The notes beneath the pieces are model-generated. The model was not told where the DNA came from. It made no database searches and saw only the letters and a list, made by a program, of their open reading frames with translations. Positions 6,336-12,807 of a DNA stretch of 13,047 bases are shown piece after piece (positions within the stretch are counted from its first letter, which is position 1; each line of letters begins with the position of its first letter). The DNA is from Clostridia bacterium (GTDB taxonomy: Bacteria > Bacillota > Clostridia > Christensenellales > Borkfalkiaceae), in assembly GCA_900767495.1 (NCBI GenBank), contig CAAFZH010000105.1, forward strand, positions 1 to 13,047, given 5' to 3'. A program made the position numbers and the translations under genes.

Positions 6336-7262
6336 ATGTTTTGCTATATATTGAGTTCGGCGGAGTGCGCCGTAAAACTTAACGGCAAATATTCGGGTAA
6401 ATGCTCGGGCAATTATTTCGTATTCGAGTGCGAGGAAACGCTTATAGAACTCGTTCCGCTCGATAACGAGCGTTTGCCCGTAGCGTATCTCTTTGAAAAA
6501 GGTGCCGAAAGCGCGCCTAATATGAAGGTTTACGACCTGAAAAACGGGTATTTGCTTTTGCCCGTATTTTCGCGCAGGGCGGTTACCGATTTTAAAATGA
6601 TAGGCAGGGGAAAGGCGAGATTTTCGGTCGGAACGGTATCCGTCGCGTGTTACGGCGAAAACGGGGTAAAACTCGTGGTGGAAACCGAGCGCGACGCTTA
6701 TATAGAGAGTTTGCCGTTTTTGCCCGCCGAGGCAAGGTTTGAAAAAGCCGAAGGCGGCTCAAAAGAATATCTCGTCTGTTTTTTCATAGGCGAGCGCACG
6801 CTCGTAACGGCTTTTGAGATAGGCGAGGGAATAACTCTCGCTTTTCGCAGAGTATGCGACGCGTATACCTTTGAGCCGCCGATTTTAACGCTGACCGAAA
6901 ACAAGAACGATATTTTAAAACATACCGTTTTTTCGTCCTGGAAATTCGGCGAAAAAGTTTTCGGGGTGGAAACCGAAATAAGGCGCAAACGGCAGATATA
7001 CGCCGTAGAAGAAAAATTGTTGCCGTATTGTTTTTTTGAGGAAATTCTCGTCGGGGGCGACGCGGGCGACTTTTTAACCCCCGCCATAAAGCCGCGCGCC
7101 GACGAACTCAAAGGTTTTTTAGGCGATTTTACCGCCGTTTTGCCGCCGCCGCACTTCGTAAACCAAAACTATCAGTTATTGTTATACGCGGATAAAATAG
7201 AATACGCCGAGGTAACTTTATCCGGCGGACTTATTTCCAACGTAAGTTTGCACGAAGTGTAG
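6336..7262 (+). CDS. Hypothetical soluble protein
   Basis: A 308-residue protein that I do not recognise. There is no signal peptide, membrane segment or obvious catalytic motif. The sequence alternates short hydrophobic strands with glycine, aspartate or lysine turns (for example KLNGKYSGKCSGNYFVFEC near the start), suggesting a mostly beta fold. Codon use matches that of its neighbours, which supports a real gene. TAAGG at 6321-6325 lies ten bases before the ATG, a slightly long but usable spacing. The 96-base gap to the divergent gene at 6239 is AT-rich and carries no convincing full promoter for either gene. It stands alone: the next gene has its own promoter nearly 240 bases downstream, behind a block of repeats. 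Confidence 0.72.
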   Translation: MFCYILSSAECAVKLNGKYSGKCSGNYFVFECEETLIELVPLDNERLPVAYLFEKGAESAPNMKVYDLKNGYLLLPVFSRRAVTDFKMIGRGKARFSVGTVSVACYGENGVKLVVETERDAYIESLPFLPAEARFEKAEGGSKEYLVCFFIGERTLVTAFEIGEGITLAFRRVCDAYTFEPPILTLTENKNDILKHTVFSSWKFGEKVFGVETEIRRKRQIYAVEEKLLPYCFFEEILVGGDAGDFLTPAIKPRADELKGFLGDFTAVLPPPHFVNQNYQLLLYADKIEYAEVTLSGGLISNVSLHEV

Positions 7263-7324
7263 TATTGCCGCAGAAGAAAGTGTGGCTGAAATTTCGTATC
7301 ATCTTGTCGTATCGGTTATTCAAA

Positions 7325-7405
7325 GGGATTGCCGCAGTCGCTACGCTCCTTCGCAATGACGACGAGAAAGGGATTGCCGCGGTCGCTTTGCTCCCTTGCA
7401 ATGAC
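7325..7405. repeat. Tandem pair of 36-base interspersed repeats
   Basis: Two direct copies, 7325-7360 and 7370-7405, agree at 31 of 36 positions and are set 45 bases apart. Each begins GGGATTGCC and ends GCAATGAC, with ATTGC and GCAAT able to pair at the ends. They share the general plan of the other repeat arms in the window (GTCAT at one end, ATCCC at the other, read on the minus strand) but have a longer, different middle. Two copies with a nine-base gap do not make a CRISPR. Confidence 0.75.
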
Positions 7406-7418
7406 AGTAAAAAAGTAT

Positions 7419-7484
7419 GTCATCGCGAGCGTTAGCGTGGCGATCCCCGTGAGTTAAGTTTTGCGGCATATATTCCGTACTTTT
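7419..7484. repeat. Modular repeat, half element
   Basis: A 30-base arm at 7419-7448 (GTCAT at the start, GATCCCC at the end) is followed by the same kind of spacer seen at 39-74. GGCATATATT at 7465-7474 and CCGTACTTTT at 7475-7484 match 52-61 and 63-72, the only difference being one base inserted between them in copy 1. The right arm expected next is missing; the promoter of the peptidase gene begins 20 bases later. The element thus looks truncated against, or inserted just before, that promoter. Confidence 0.65.
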
Positions 7485-7503
7485 AACGGCGGTGAGAAAA
7501 GTG

Positions 7504-7533
7504 TTGACAAAGCCGCGGTGTTTATGCTACAAT
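7504..7533 (+). promoter_or_regulatory. Promoter giving a probable leaderless mRNA
   Basis: TTGACA at 7504-7509, an 18-base spacer and TACAAT at 7528-7533 with TGC just before it (extended -10). Seven bases after the -10 is position 7540, which is the A of the ATG of the metallopeptidase gene. No Shine-Dalgarno site is present before that ATG. The promoter shares TTGACAAA and TTTATGCTAC with the one at 9747-9775. Confidence 0.75.
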
Positions 7534-7539
7534 TTCAGT

Positions 7540-8271
7540 ATGTTATTATATTATATTTTGTATTACGGAACTTTTATAATAATCGTTCCGGGGTTGATTC
7601 TGGCGATAATCGCGCAAATAGCCATAAAAGTAAACTACAAAAGATATTCCAAAGTGGACGCGAAATCGGGTTGGACTGCGGAAGAAATGAGCGAAATGTT
7701 TGCCGAGCGTTACGATATGAACGGCGTTACGGTTCAGCCGATAAAGGGCGATCTTACGGATAATTATAATCCGTCCACCGACGTATTGTCGCTTTCGGAA
7801 AGCGTTTACGGTAAATCGAGCGTGGCCGCGCTCGGGGTTGCCGCTCACGAATGCGGACACGCCGCGCAGCAACACAGCGGCAGTATTTTGTTAAGATTGC
7901 GCACTATACTGGTACCGGTTACCAATATCGGCTCTAAATTAGCCGTCCCGGTTGCGGTGGTGGGGCTTATAATTTCGTGGCTCGCAACCAACAGCGACGC
8001 GGGCTGGTACGTAGTTTGCGTAGGCATCGCGCTCTATTCGCTTGCTACCATATTCGCGCTTATAACTCTGCCCGTAGAGTTTAACGCCTCGCACAGAGGA
8101 CTTAAAATGCTCCGCGAGCAAGCCGTTCTTGATAACGGAGAACTTAAAAAGGCGCGTAAAGTGCTGACTTGCGCCGCGCTTACTTACGTCGCCTCGTTTA
8201 TAGTAACCTTCCTTTATCTTTTAAGATTTATCGTAATAATGGCAGGTTTATCGGGTAAAAAGCGCAAATAA
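7540..8271 (+). CDS. Membrane zinc metallopeptidase, YugP type
   Basis: A 243-residue membrane protein. A first membrane helix spans about 5-28, the metal-binding HECGH lies at 103-107 (His103, Glu104, His107), further helices span about 122-148, 155-177 and 210-236, and PVEFNASHRG at 178-187 supplies the likely third ligand Glu180. Length, order and motifs match the YugP family of putative neutral zinc peptidases; substrates are not established. The start is set at ATG 7540 because MLLYYILYYG matches the family's N-terminus. In-frame upstream GTG codons (7492, 7501) would add soluble residues and lie before or within the promoter. The mRNA should start at or within a base of the ATG. The stop codon abuts, base to base, the stop of the opposing thiolase gene. 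Confidence 0.88.
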   Translation: MLLYYILYYGTFIIIVPGLILAIIAQIAIKVNYKRYSKVDAKSGWTAEEMSEMFAERYDMNGVTVQPIKGDLTDNYNPSTDVLSLSESVYGKSSVAALGVAAHECGHAAQQHSGSILLRLRTILVPVTNIGSKLAVPVAVVGLIISWLATNSDAGWYVVCVGIALYSLATIFALITLPVEFNASHRGLKMLREQAVLDNGELKKARKVLTCAALTYVASFIVTFLYLLRFIVIMAGLSGKKRK

Positions 8272-8991
8272 TCAATCGTCGAAAAGATTGTTGCGTTCGG
8301 GGTGAGTTATCGCGCCGAGAACGTTATCCTTTATTTTACGATTGTCTTTTTCGAGCGTTTTAATCAGATTTTTAATATACTGCCTCTGCGTGTGTTTATC
8401 CGCGGGGCATGGGTTATGAATTATCGGTTTGTCTTTGGCAAAGCCGATAATTTCTTTTTCACGGATATAAATCATAGGACGGATAACCGTAACGCCCGCG
8501 CGCTCGAGGCGGGTAACGGGCGAAAAAGTCGAAAGCCGCCCCTCGTAAAAAAGCGACAAAAACAGCGTTTCCACTAAATCGTCGGCATGGTGTCCGAGCG
8601 CGACTTTGTTGCAGCCGTGCGCCTTGGCGGTATTATTAAGTGCGCCGCGGCGCATATTGGCGCAGAGCGAACAAGGGTTTTTCTCTTTGCGCACGTTAAA
8701 AACTATTTCGCCTATCTGCGTTTTTTCCACTACGTACTCAACGCCTAATTCGTCGCATACTTTCCCTACGGCGGCTACTTCGTCGGGGTCAAGTCCCAAC
8801 CCCATGTCCACCGATACGGCGATTACCTCGAATTTCGCGGGATAAAACCTGCGCATATTCGCCAGAATATATAACAGGGTAAGACTGTCCTTTCCGCCCG
8901 AAAGTCCTACCGCGATTTTATCGCCGTTCTCTATCATTTTATAATCCTCGACGGCTCGGCGCGCCTTGGATAATAATTTTTGCAGTTCCAT
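8272..8991 (-). CDS. TtcA-type tRNA 2-thiocytidine biosynthesis protein
   Basis: About 239 residues. It has the PP-loop SGGKDS near the N-terminus, which activates the tRNA base with ATP, then NPCSLC supplying two cysteines three apart, a GHHADD motif, and a third cysteine in HNPCPAD. PP-loop plus CxxC plus a later Cys is the TtcA pattern, in which the cysteines bind a [4Fe-4S] cluster for sulfur transfer to C32 of tRNA. It is shorter than the E. coli enzyme, as usual for Bacillota members, so the exact tRNA target is less sure. The start is placed at the second ATG (8991), preceded by AGAGAG six bases away; the upstream ATG at 9009 has no ribosome binding site and overlaps the -35 box of the divergent promoter. 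The stop meets the peptidase stop with no bases between. Confidence 0.85.
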   Translation of the reverse strand: MELQKLLSKARRAVEDYKMIENGDKIAVGLSGGKDSLTLLYILANMRRFYPAKFEVIAVSVDMGLGLDPDEVAAVGKVCDELGVEYVVEKTQIGEIVFNVRKEKNPCSLCANMRRGALNNTAKAHGCNKVALGHHADDLVETLFLSLFYEGRLSTFSPVTRLERAGVTVIRPMIYIREKEIIGFAKDKPIIHNPCPADKHTQRQYIKNLIKTLEKDNRKIKDNVLGAITHPERNNLFDD

Positions 8992-9002
8992 AAAAATCTC
9001 TC

Positions 9003-9031
9003 TTGACATAAGTTTTATTTTTTGTTATACT
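9003..9031 (+). promoter_or_regulatory. Promoter of the small multidrug-export gene
   Basis: TTGACA at 9003-9008, exactly 17 bases, TATACT at 9026-9031, with TGT just before the -10. Transcription should begin near 9038, giving a leader of about 36 bases. GAGG at 9064-9067 is the ribosome binding site for the ATG at 9074. The -35 box overlaps the upstream in-frame ATG of the divergent thiolase gene. Confidence 0.78.
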
Positions 9032-9057
9032 TTAATATATTTTTATCAAAAAATCAA
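9029..9057 (-). promoter_or_regulatory. Possible promoter of the TtcA-type gene
   Basis: On the minus strand TTGATT (complement of 9052-9057), 17 bases and TAAAGT (complement of 9029-9034) each match four of six consensus positions. Its -10 overlaps the -10 of the divergent plus-strand promoter by three bases, so polymerase could serve only one direction at a time. The match is modest in an AT-rich stretch. Confidence 0.35.
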
Positions 9058-9073
9058 GCGTTTGAGGCGTAAT

Positions 9074-9724
9074 ATGACTGAGGCTTTAGGAGAATTTTTA
9101 TTAAAACTGTTCGGCGGCAATACTTACGCGGCGACTTTGTTCGTTTCTATGTTTCCGCTTATAGAATTAAAAGGCGCGATTCCTATCGGGACGGGTTTGT
9201 TCGGTATGCCGCTGTGGCAAACTTCGCTCGTGGCGTATCTCGGTTCTACCATAGTTAGCGTTGCGGAATTCTTTTTGCTTATACCCGTATTCAACCTGCT
9301 TAAAAGAATAAGTTTTATAAAGAAACTCGTTTTAAAGGTGGAGGGGATTTTCGCGCGCAAAGCCGAAGAGATAGCAAAAAAGACCGAGGGCAGCGCGGAA
9401 AAAGAGGCTAAAAAAATAATGCTGTGGAGTTTGTTCGTGTTCGTAGCCGTTCCGTTCCCCGTAACGGGAGTGTGGACGGGTACTGCGATAGCCGTGTTTT
9501 TGGGACTTAAATTCCACGAAAGCGTTTTGCCCATCGCGGCGGGTAACCTCGTGGCGGGCGGAATTATAACTTTGCTCACCTTTCTGCTCGGCGAAAAATA
9601 TACCAACTATCTTATCTACGCGCTTTTCGTTATAGCCCTGATAATGCTCGTCGTGTTCATAGTAAAAATAGTGCGTTCGGAGCCGAAAGCGGAAAACGCA
9701 AACGGGAGCGAGGACGAAAAATAA
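9074..9724 (+). CDS. Small multidrug export family membrane protein (COG2426 type)
   Basis: A 216-residue integral membrane protein. Signature PLIELKGAIPIG at 28-39 and PFPVTGVWTG at 127-136 are the two conserved loops of the Sm_multidrug_ex family. Hydrophobic segments lie at about 17-36, 50-73, 116-145, 150-173 and 178-200. A charged amphipathic insert, about 84-114 with KAEEIAKK and EKEAKK, lies between the halves, and the tail is polar. The family name comes from weak early annotation; transport of drugs is not demonstrated by sequence and the natural substrate is unknown. ATG 9074 is chosen over an open extension back to 8966, which would overlap the thiolase gene and its own promoter. 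GAGG at 9064-9067 supports this start. It appears to be transcribed alone. Confidence 0.85.
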   Translation: MTEALGEFLLKLFGGNTYAATLFVSMFPLIELKGAIPIGTGLFGMPLWQTSLVAYLGSTIVSVAEFFLLIPVFNLLKRISFIKKLVLKVEGIFARKAEEIAKKTEGSAEKEAKKIMLWSLFVFVAVPFPVTGVWTGTAIAVFLGLKFHESVLPIAAGNLVAGGIITLLTFLLGEKYTNYLIYALFVIALIMLVVFIVKIVRSEPKAENANGSEDEK

Positions 9725-9746
9725 ACCGAGAAATTTTCGATAAATA

Positions 9747-9775
9747 TTGACAAAACGAAGATTTTATGCTACTAT
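9747..9775 (+). promoter_or_regulatory. Promoter of the kinase-like / HAD / FTR gene run
   Basis: TTGACA at 9747-9752, 17 bases, TACTAT at 9770-9775 with TGC at 9767-9769 (extended -10). A perfect TATAAT at 9773-9778 is 20 bases from the -35, too far, so the overlapping TACTAT is preferred. Transcription would start near 9782, about 40 bases before the ATG at 9823. Confidence 0.7.
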
Positions 9776-9822
9776 AATAGAGGAGTGGGAAAAGATCCGC
9801 TTATCAGATAAGGAGAAACTGT

Positions 9823-10425
9823 ATGGAAGAAAAAAAGAAATTTTACGTGGCAATCAGTCGTCAGTTCGGTTCGGGCGGAGCGGAAACCGCCTCTAAACTC
9901 GCGGCGAAACTCGGTATTCATTGTTACGACAAGTCCATTGCGGAAATGACCGCCGTGGTAACGGGCTTTGATAAAACCGTAGTTTTAAACAGCGAGGACC
10001 GTGCGACAAACGCCTTTTGGTATACGGGTTTTTTAAGCGGAGAATCTCTTTCGCTTTACGATAAGGTGTATATAGGTCAGTCGCACGTTATAAAGGAACT
10101 TGCGGCTAAAAATTCCTGCGTTTTCGTGGGAAGGTGCGCCGCAAAAATACTTTCGGATTGCGAAAACCTCGTAAGGGTGTTTATCTGCGCGCCTATGGAA
10201 CAACGCCGCGCGAGGGTTGCCGCTTCCTACGGCATAAGTCCCGCCGAGGCGGAAAAACTCATTAAAAAGAACGACAAAGCCCGCGCGGCGTATTACAAAA
10301 AGTATGCCGACGTAGAGTGGGGAAAGGTCGAAAATTACGACCTTTCGGTAAATACGAAGATAGGAACTTCCAAGGCGGCGGACATTATAGCCGACTACGT
10401 CAGGGAAGTAGTTAAAATAGATTAA
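9823..10425 (+). CDS. Cytidylate kinase-like family protein
   Basis: A 200-residue soluble P-loop protein. AISRQFGSGGAETASKLAAK (10-29) is the altered nucleotide-binding loop of the cytidylate kinase-like family; the GK[ST] of true CMP kinase is missing. HCYDKSIAE follows at 33-41, FVGRCAAKIL at 101-110 is the second conserved element, and residues 124-165 are an arginine/lysine-rich lid-like helix region (QRRARVAASYGISPAEAEKL). The family is widespread in Clostridia, usually beside genes unrelated to nucleotide synthesis, and its substrate is not known; CMP phosphorylation should not be assumed. TAAGGAG at 9809-9815 seven bases before the ATG is a strong ribosome binding site. The next gene starts 49 bases downstream across a hairpin but no clear terminator, so the two may be co-transcribed. 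Confidence 0.88.
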   Translation: MEEKKKFYVAISRQFGSGGAETASKLAAKLGIHCYDKSIAEMTAVVTGFDKTVVLNSEDRATNAFWYTGFLSGESLSLYDKVYIGQSHVIKELAAKNSCVFVGRCAAKILSDCENLVRVFICAPMEQRRARVAASYGISPAEAEKLIKKNDKARAAYYKKYADVEWGKVENYDLSVNTKIGTSKAADIIADYVREVVKID

Positions 10426-10433
10426 AATAAATG

Positions 10434-10462
10434 CGGCGTAGCGTTTTGTCGGCGTTACGCCG
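10434..10462 (+). other. RNA hairpin just before the coiled-coil membrane gene
   Basis: CGGCGTAGCGTT at 10434-10445 pairs with GGCGTTACGCCG at 10451-10462 over 12 base pairs, three of them G-U, around TTGTC. No U-run follows, so it is not a standard terminator. It ends 12 bases before the ATG at 10475, which has no visible ribosome binding site, so it may affect translation or mRNA stability. Confidence 0.5.
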
Positions 10463-10474
10463 AAATACTTGATT

Positions 10475-11794
10475 ATGCTTGAAAAATACGAATCCGCAAT
10501 TGATAAAATAAGAAGAATAGACGATTTAAAGGACGAATTAAAGACTTTAAAGGGCGAGAACGGCAAAATTTCGTCGTCGACGGCGGTCTATCGCAAAAAG
10601 AACGACTGGCGCGAGAAAAACCAGAACGACGCGGCGATAAAATCGCTTAACGAACGCCGTTACGCCGTTTCCAAACGCGAGGCTCTTATCCGCGCCGAGA
10701 TAAAATCGCTTAAAGCCGAAGTCTACGATATACTTTCGGAATGTTTTGCCGAGGCCGCCACCGAGGAACACCGCGCTAAAATCCGCGAGGCGTGTCTGTA
10801 CGCCTCCGACGGCGTTGCGCTTATTTCCCAGACGGGGCGCACCCCCGCCGCTTTCGGCAAATGCAAAATAGTCGGAAGGCGCGCTACTCGCGACAGAAAT
10901 CTTAACGGTAAAGTCGAAAAAGTCTTGCGCGCGGGTATTAAAAATACCTCGGGCAAGTTTTTGATTTTGCCCGAGATAGTCGTCTATTATTACGACGAGA
11001 ACGTTGCGGAAGGCGAGTATACGGTGGTAAACGAATATTATCCGCCCGTGCGCAATCAAAGACCTTCGTACCCGCAGATCCCGACGGGCGAATATAAAGG
11101 CGAACCTTCTCCCGCGCTCGAGGCAATGCGCGGCAAGTTCGCGTGCAAACAATCGGTAATCGCGCTTGTTTGCGCGCTCGTGTATTCCGGATTTTACCTT
11201 TGGGGAACGCTTATCGGCGTTGCGGAAGGCGTAAAAACTAAAATAGTCAGGTACGCCGCGGCGTATTTTCTTATCGTAATCGCGTCGGTGTTCGCTTGTT
11301 GTAAAAACAAAAATACGATCGTAACGGACGGTACTCTCGCGCTGTTTTCGCTATATGCGGGCGCGCTTACCGCGTTTACGCTCGTTTTCAGTAAAATTCC
11401 GCTCTACTCGTTCGCCATGCCGCTTGCAATGCTGCTTGGCGGAATAGTATCGCTCGCGCTTGCTCCGCAGGTCAAAAGCGAAAAATCGTCGCCCGTAAGG
11501 GCGGTTATCGCCGCCGTCGTCGGCGTTGTCGCGGGACTTTTCGTTTCTGCGCTTTACGGTAAGGAACTTGCTTATTTCGCGTATTCGGCGTTCGGCGCGG
11601 TCGCGTTGATCGGGTTGACGGTTTCCGTGTATTCGGCGGTTACCAAAAATAAAAATTCGGCTTACGCGCTTGCTTTCTGCTCTGCGTTTTGTCTTTCGGC
11701 GGCAATGCTCGCCGTGTGGCAATGCGCCGTCGCTCTGGGCGTATGCGCGGCTGTATTCGCCTGCTTTGCAATTAGGAGAAACTATGACGTATAA
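10475..11794 (+). CDS. Coiled-coil and multi-pass membrane protein of unknown function
   Basis: A 439-residue protein I cannot assign to a family. Residues 1-110 are highly charged and helical (KIRRIDDLKDELKTLKGENG; ALIRAEIKSLKAEVYDILSE), a probable cytoplasmic coiled coil. Residues 110-215 form a soluble, more beta-like part with ILPEIVVYYYDE and a proline-rich end. From about 226 onward there are roughly eight membrane helices (about 227-250, 257-276, 286-306, 309-332, 342-364, 366-391 and two within 396-435). ATG 10475 is preferred to a TTG six bases earlier, though neither has a Shine-Dalgarno site; a hairpin lies just upstream. The last 11 bases overlap the HAD hydrolase gene, which implies coupled translation. 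Paralogous N-terminal regions elsewhere in the genome would help; none is in this window. Confidence 0.78.
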   Translation: MLEKYESAIDKIRRIDDLKDELKTLKGENGKISSSTAVYRKKNDWREKNQNDAAIKSLNERRYAVSKREALIRAEIKSLKAEVYDILSECFAEAATEEHRAKIREACLYASDGVALISQTGRTPAAFGKCKIVGRRATRDRNLNGKVEKVLRAGIKNTSGKFLILPEIVVYYYDENVAEGEYTVVNEYYPPVRNQRPSYPQIPTGEYKGEPSPALEAMRGKFACKQSVIALVCALVYSGFYLWGTLIGVAEGVKTKIVRYAAAYFLIVIASVFACCKNKNTIVTDGTLALFSLYAGALTAFTLVFSKIPLYSFAMPLAMLLGGIVSLALAPQVKSEKSSPVRAVIAAVVGVVAGLFVSALYGKELAYFAYSAFGAVALIGLTVSVYSAVTKNKNSAYALAFCSAFCLSAAMLAVWQCAVALGVCAAVFACFAIRRNYDV

Positions 11795-12593
11795 GGCGAT
11801 TATAACCGATTTCGACGGAACGCTTGCCCGTAAGGACAAGGGCGTTTGCGAGTATAATATCGAGGCGATTTGCGAGGCGACGGAAAAAGGCTTTAATTTT
11901 GCTCTTTGCACGGGCAGGACTACGGCCTCTATTATGAAAATGTTAAAACCGTTGCCGTTTAAACCGCTTGTAGGCTCGTTTAACGGCGGCGAAATCACTA
12001 ATTCGCTCACGGGCGAAAAAATTTATTCCAACGCGCTTACGGTTGATGAGTGTCTGCCGCTTATAGATTATTGCTTAAATCGCGGACTTAATTGTCAGAT
12101 TTACGACGACGAAAACGCATACTGCGTGCGCGCCACTCGTCTTACCGAGTTTTACGAAAAGACTTGCGCTTGCCCCGATTACGCCGTGGACGATATAAAA
12201 GCCGAAATTTCAAGGTTGGGTAAAACGCCCAAGTTTATGATTATAGACGAACCCGAAACCGTTGACGCCCGCTTGCCCGAGATACTTAAAGAATTCGGCG
12301 GCAAATACGAAGTCGCCCGCAGTTTCAGCGGTCTTGTGGATTTTACTCCCAAGGGCAATAACAAAGGGTTGGTAGTAAGCGAACTTTGCAAAATATGGGG
12401 TATAGACGAGAGCGACTGTATAGCGATAGGCGACGAGTTCAACGATATACCTATGCTTAAAAAAGCGGGGCTGGGCGCGGCGGTTGCCACCGCGCAGGAC
12501 GGCGTAAAAGCCGCCGCCGACTACGTAACCGAACGGAACAACGACGATGGCGCGGTAGGCGAGGTTATAAGGAGATTTCTTTTATGCGAATAA
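11784..12593 (+). CDS. Cof-type HAD-IIB phosphatase
   Basis: A 269-residue HAD-superfamily hydrolase with all four motifs: DFDGT at 9-13 (nucleophile Asp9, acid/base Asp11), CTGRT at 42-46 (Thr43), Lys194 in NNKG, and GDEFND at 216-221 (Asp217, Asp221 for Mg). A large cap domain, about residues 84-185, between motifs II and III makes it subclass IIB, the Cof/YidA group, which dephosphorylates sugar phosphates and similar small metabolites; the substrate is not readable here. The start is ATG 11784 with AGGAGAA at 11774-11780; the open frame continues upstream to 11670 but that part lies inside the previous gene. It overlaps that gene by 11 bases and the following one by 10. Confidence 0.92.
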   Translation: MTYKAIITDFDGTLARKDKGVCEYNIEAICEATEKGFNFALCTGRTTASIMKMLKPLPFKPLVGSFNGGEITNSLTGEKIYSNALTVDECLPLIDYCLNRGLNCQIYDDENAYCVRATRLTEFYEKTCACPDYAVDDIKAEISRLGKTPKFMIIDEPETVDARLPEILKEFGGKYEVARSFSGLVDFTPKGNNKGLVVSELCKIWGIDESDCIAIGDEFNDIPMLKKAGLGAAVATAQDGVKAAADYVTERNNDDGAVGEVIRRFLLCE

Positions 12594-12781
12594 GACTTAA
12601 CGAGGATAAAGAAGTAGTAAAAACCGTTCGGGAAGGACTTATCGCCAAAGGCGGTTATTGTCCGTGCAGGGTAGGCAAACGCCCCGAATACAAGTGTATG
12701 TGCGAAGAGTTCCGCGCGCAGATAGCCGACCCGAATTTCGAGGGCTACTGTCATTGCGGCTTGTTTTATAAAGAAAAGTAA
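12584..12781 (+). CDS. Ferredoxin-thioredoxin reductase catalytic-domain protein
   Basis: A 65-residue protein with six cysteines in CPC (26-28), CMC (38-40) and CHC (56-58), followed by GLF; these pairs and the EEFR after the second pair mark the FTR catalytic (beta) subunit family. Members hold a [4Fe-4S] cluster next to a redox-active disulfide and pass electrons from ferredoxin to a disulfide. Pair spacing here is 9 and 15 residues, unlike the 16 and 8 of the plant and cyanobacterial enzyme as I recall it, so this is the small prokaryotic form. No variable subunit or thioredoxin gene is nearby. AAGGAG at 12569-12574 is a strong ribosome binding site inside the HAD gene, which it overlaps by 10 bases. 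A terminator overlaps its stop codon. Confidence 0.9.
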   Translation: MRIRLNEDKEVVKTVREGLIAKGGYCPCRVGKRPEYKCMCEEFRAQIADPNFEGYCHCGLFYKEK

Positions 12782-12807
12782 GTTGACGAAAGACTTACTT
12801 TTTATTT
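12774..12807 (+). terminator. Intrinsic terminator overlapping the last stop codon
   Basis: AAAAGTAAGT at 12774-12783 pairs with ACTTACTTTT at 12793-12802 (10 bp) around a nine-base loop and runs into TTTTTATTT at 12799-12807. The TAA stop of the FTR-domain gene (12779-12781) lies in the left arm, so translation to the end would compete with hairpin formation. It closes the run of genes that begins at 9823. Confidence 0.75.

Noticed and set aside
7325..7448. CRISPR array
   Set aside because: Only two direct copies with a nine-base gap and one diverged inverted arm; no regular spacers and no cas genes.
7492..7539. Upstream GTG starts of the zinc peptidase
   Set aside because: They fall before or inside the promoter, lack homology to the family N-terminus, and would need another promoter.
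8966..9073. Longer start for the small multidrug-export gene
   Set aside because: The added 36 residues overlap the divergent thiolase gene and the promoter, and the family N-terminus begins at ATG 9074 with a ribosome binding site.
9823..10425. True cytidylate kinase (cmk)
   Set aside because: The P-loop lacks GK[ST] and the sequence follows the cytidylate kinase-like family, whose substrate is unknown.
11670..11783. Longer start for the HAD hydrolase
   Set aside because: It lies wholly within the membrane-protein gene in another frame; HAD motif I begins nine residues after ATG 11784, which has AGGAGAA upstream.
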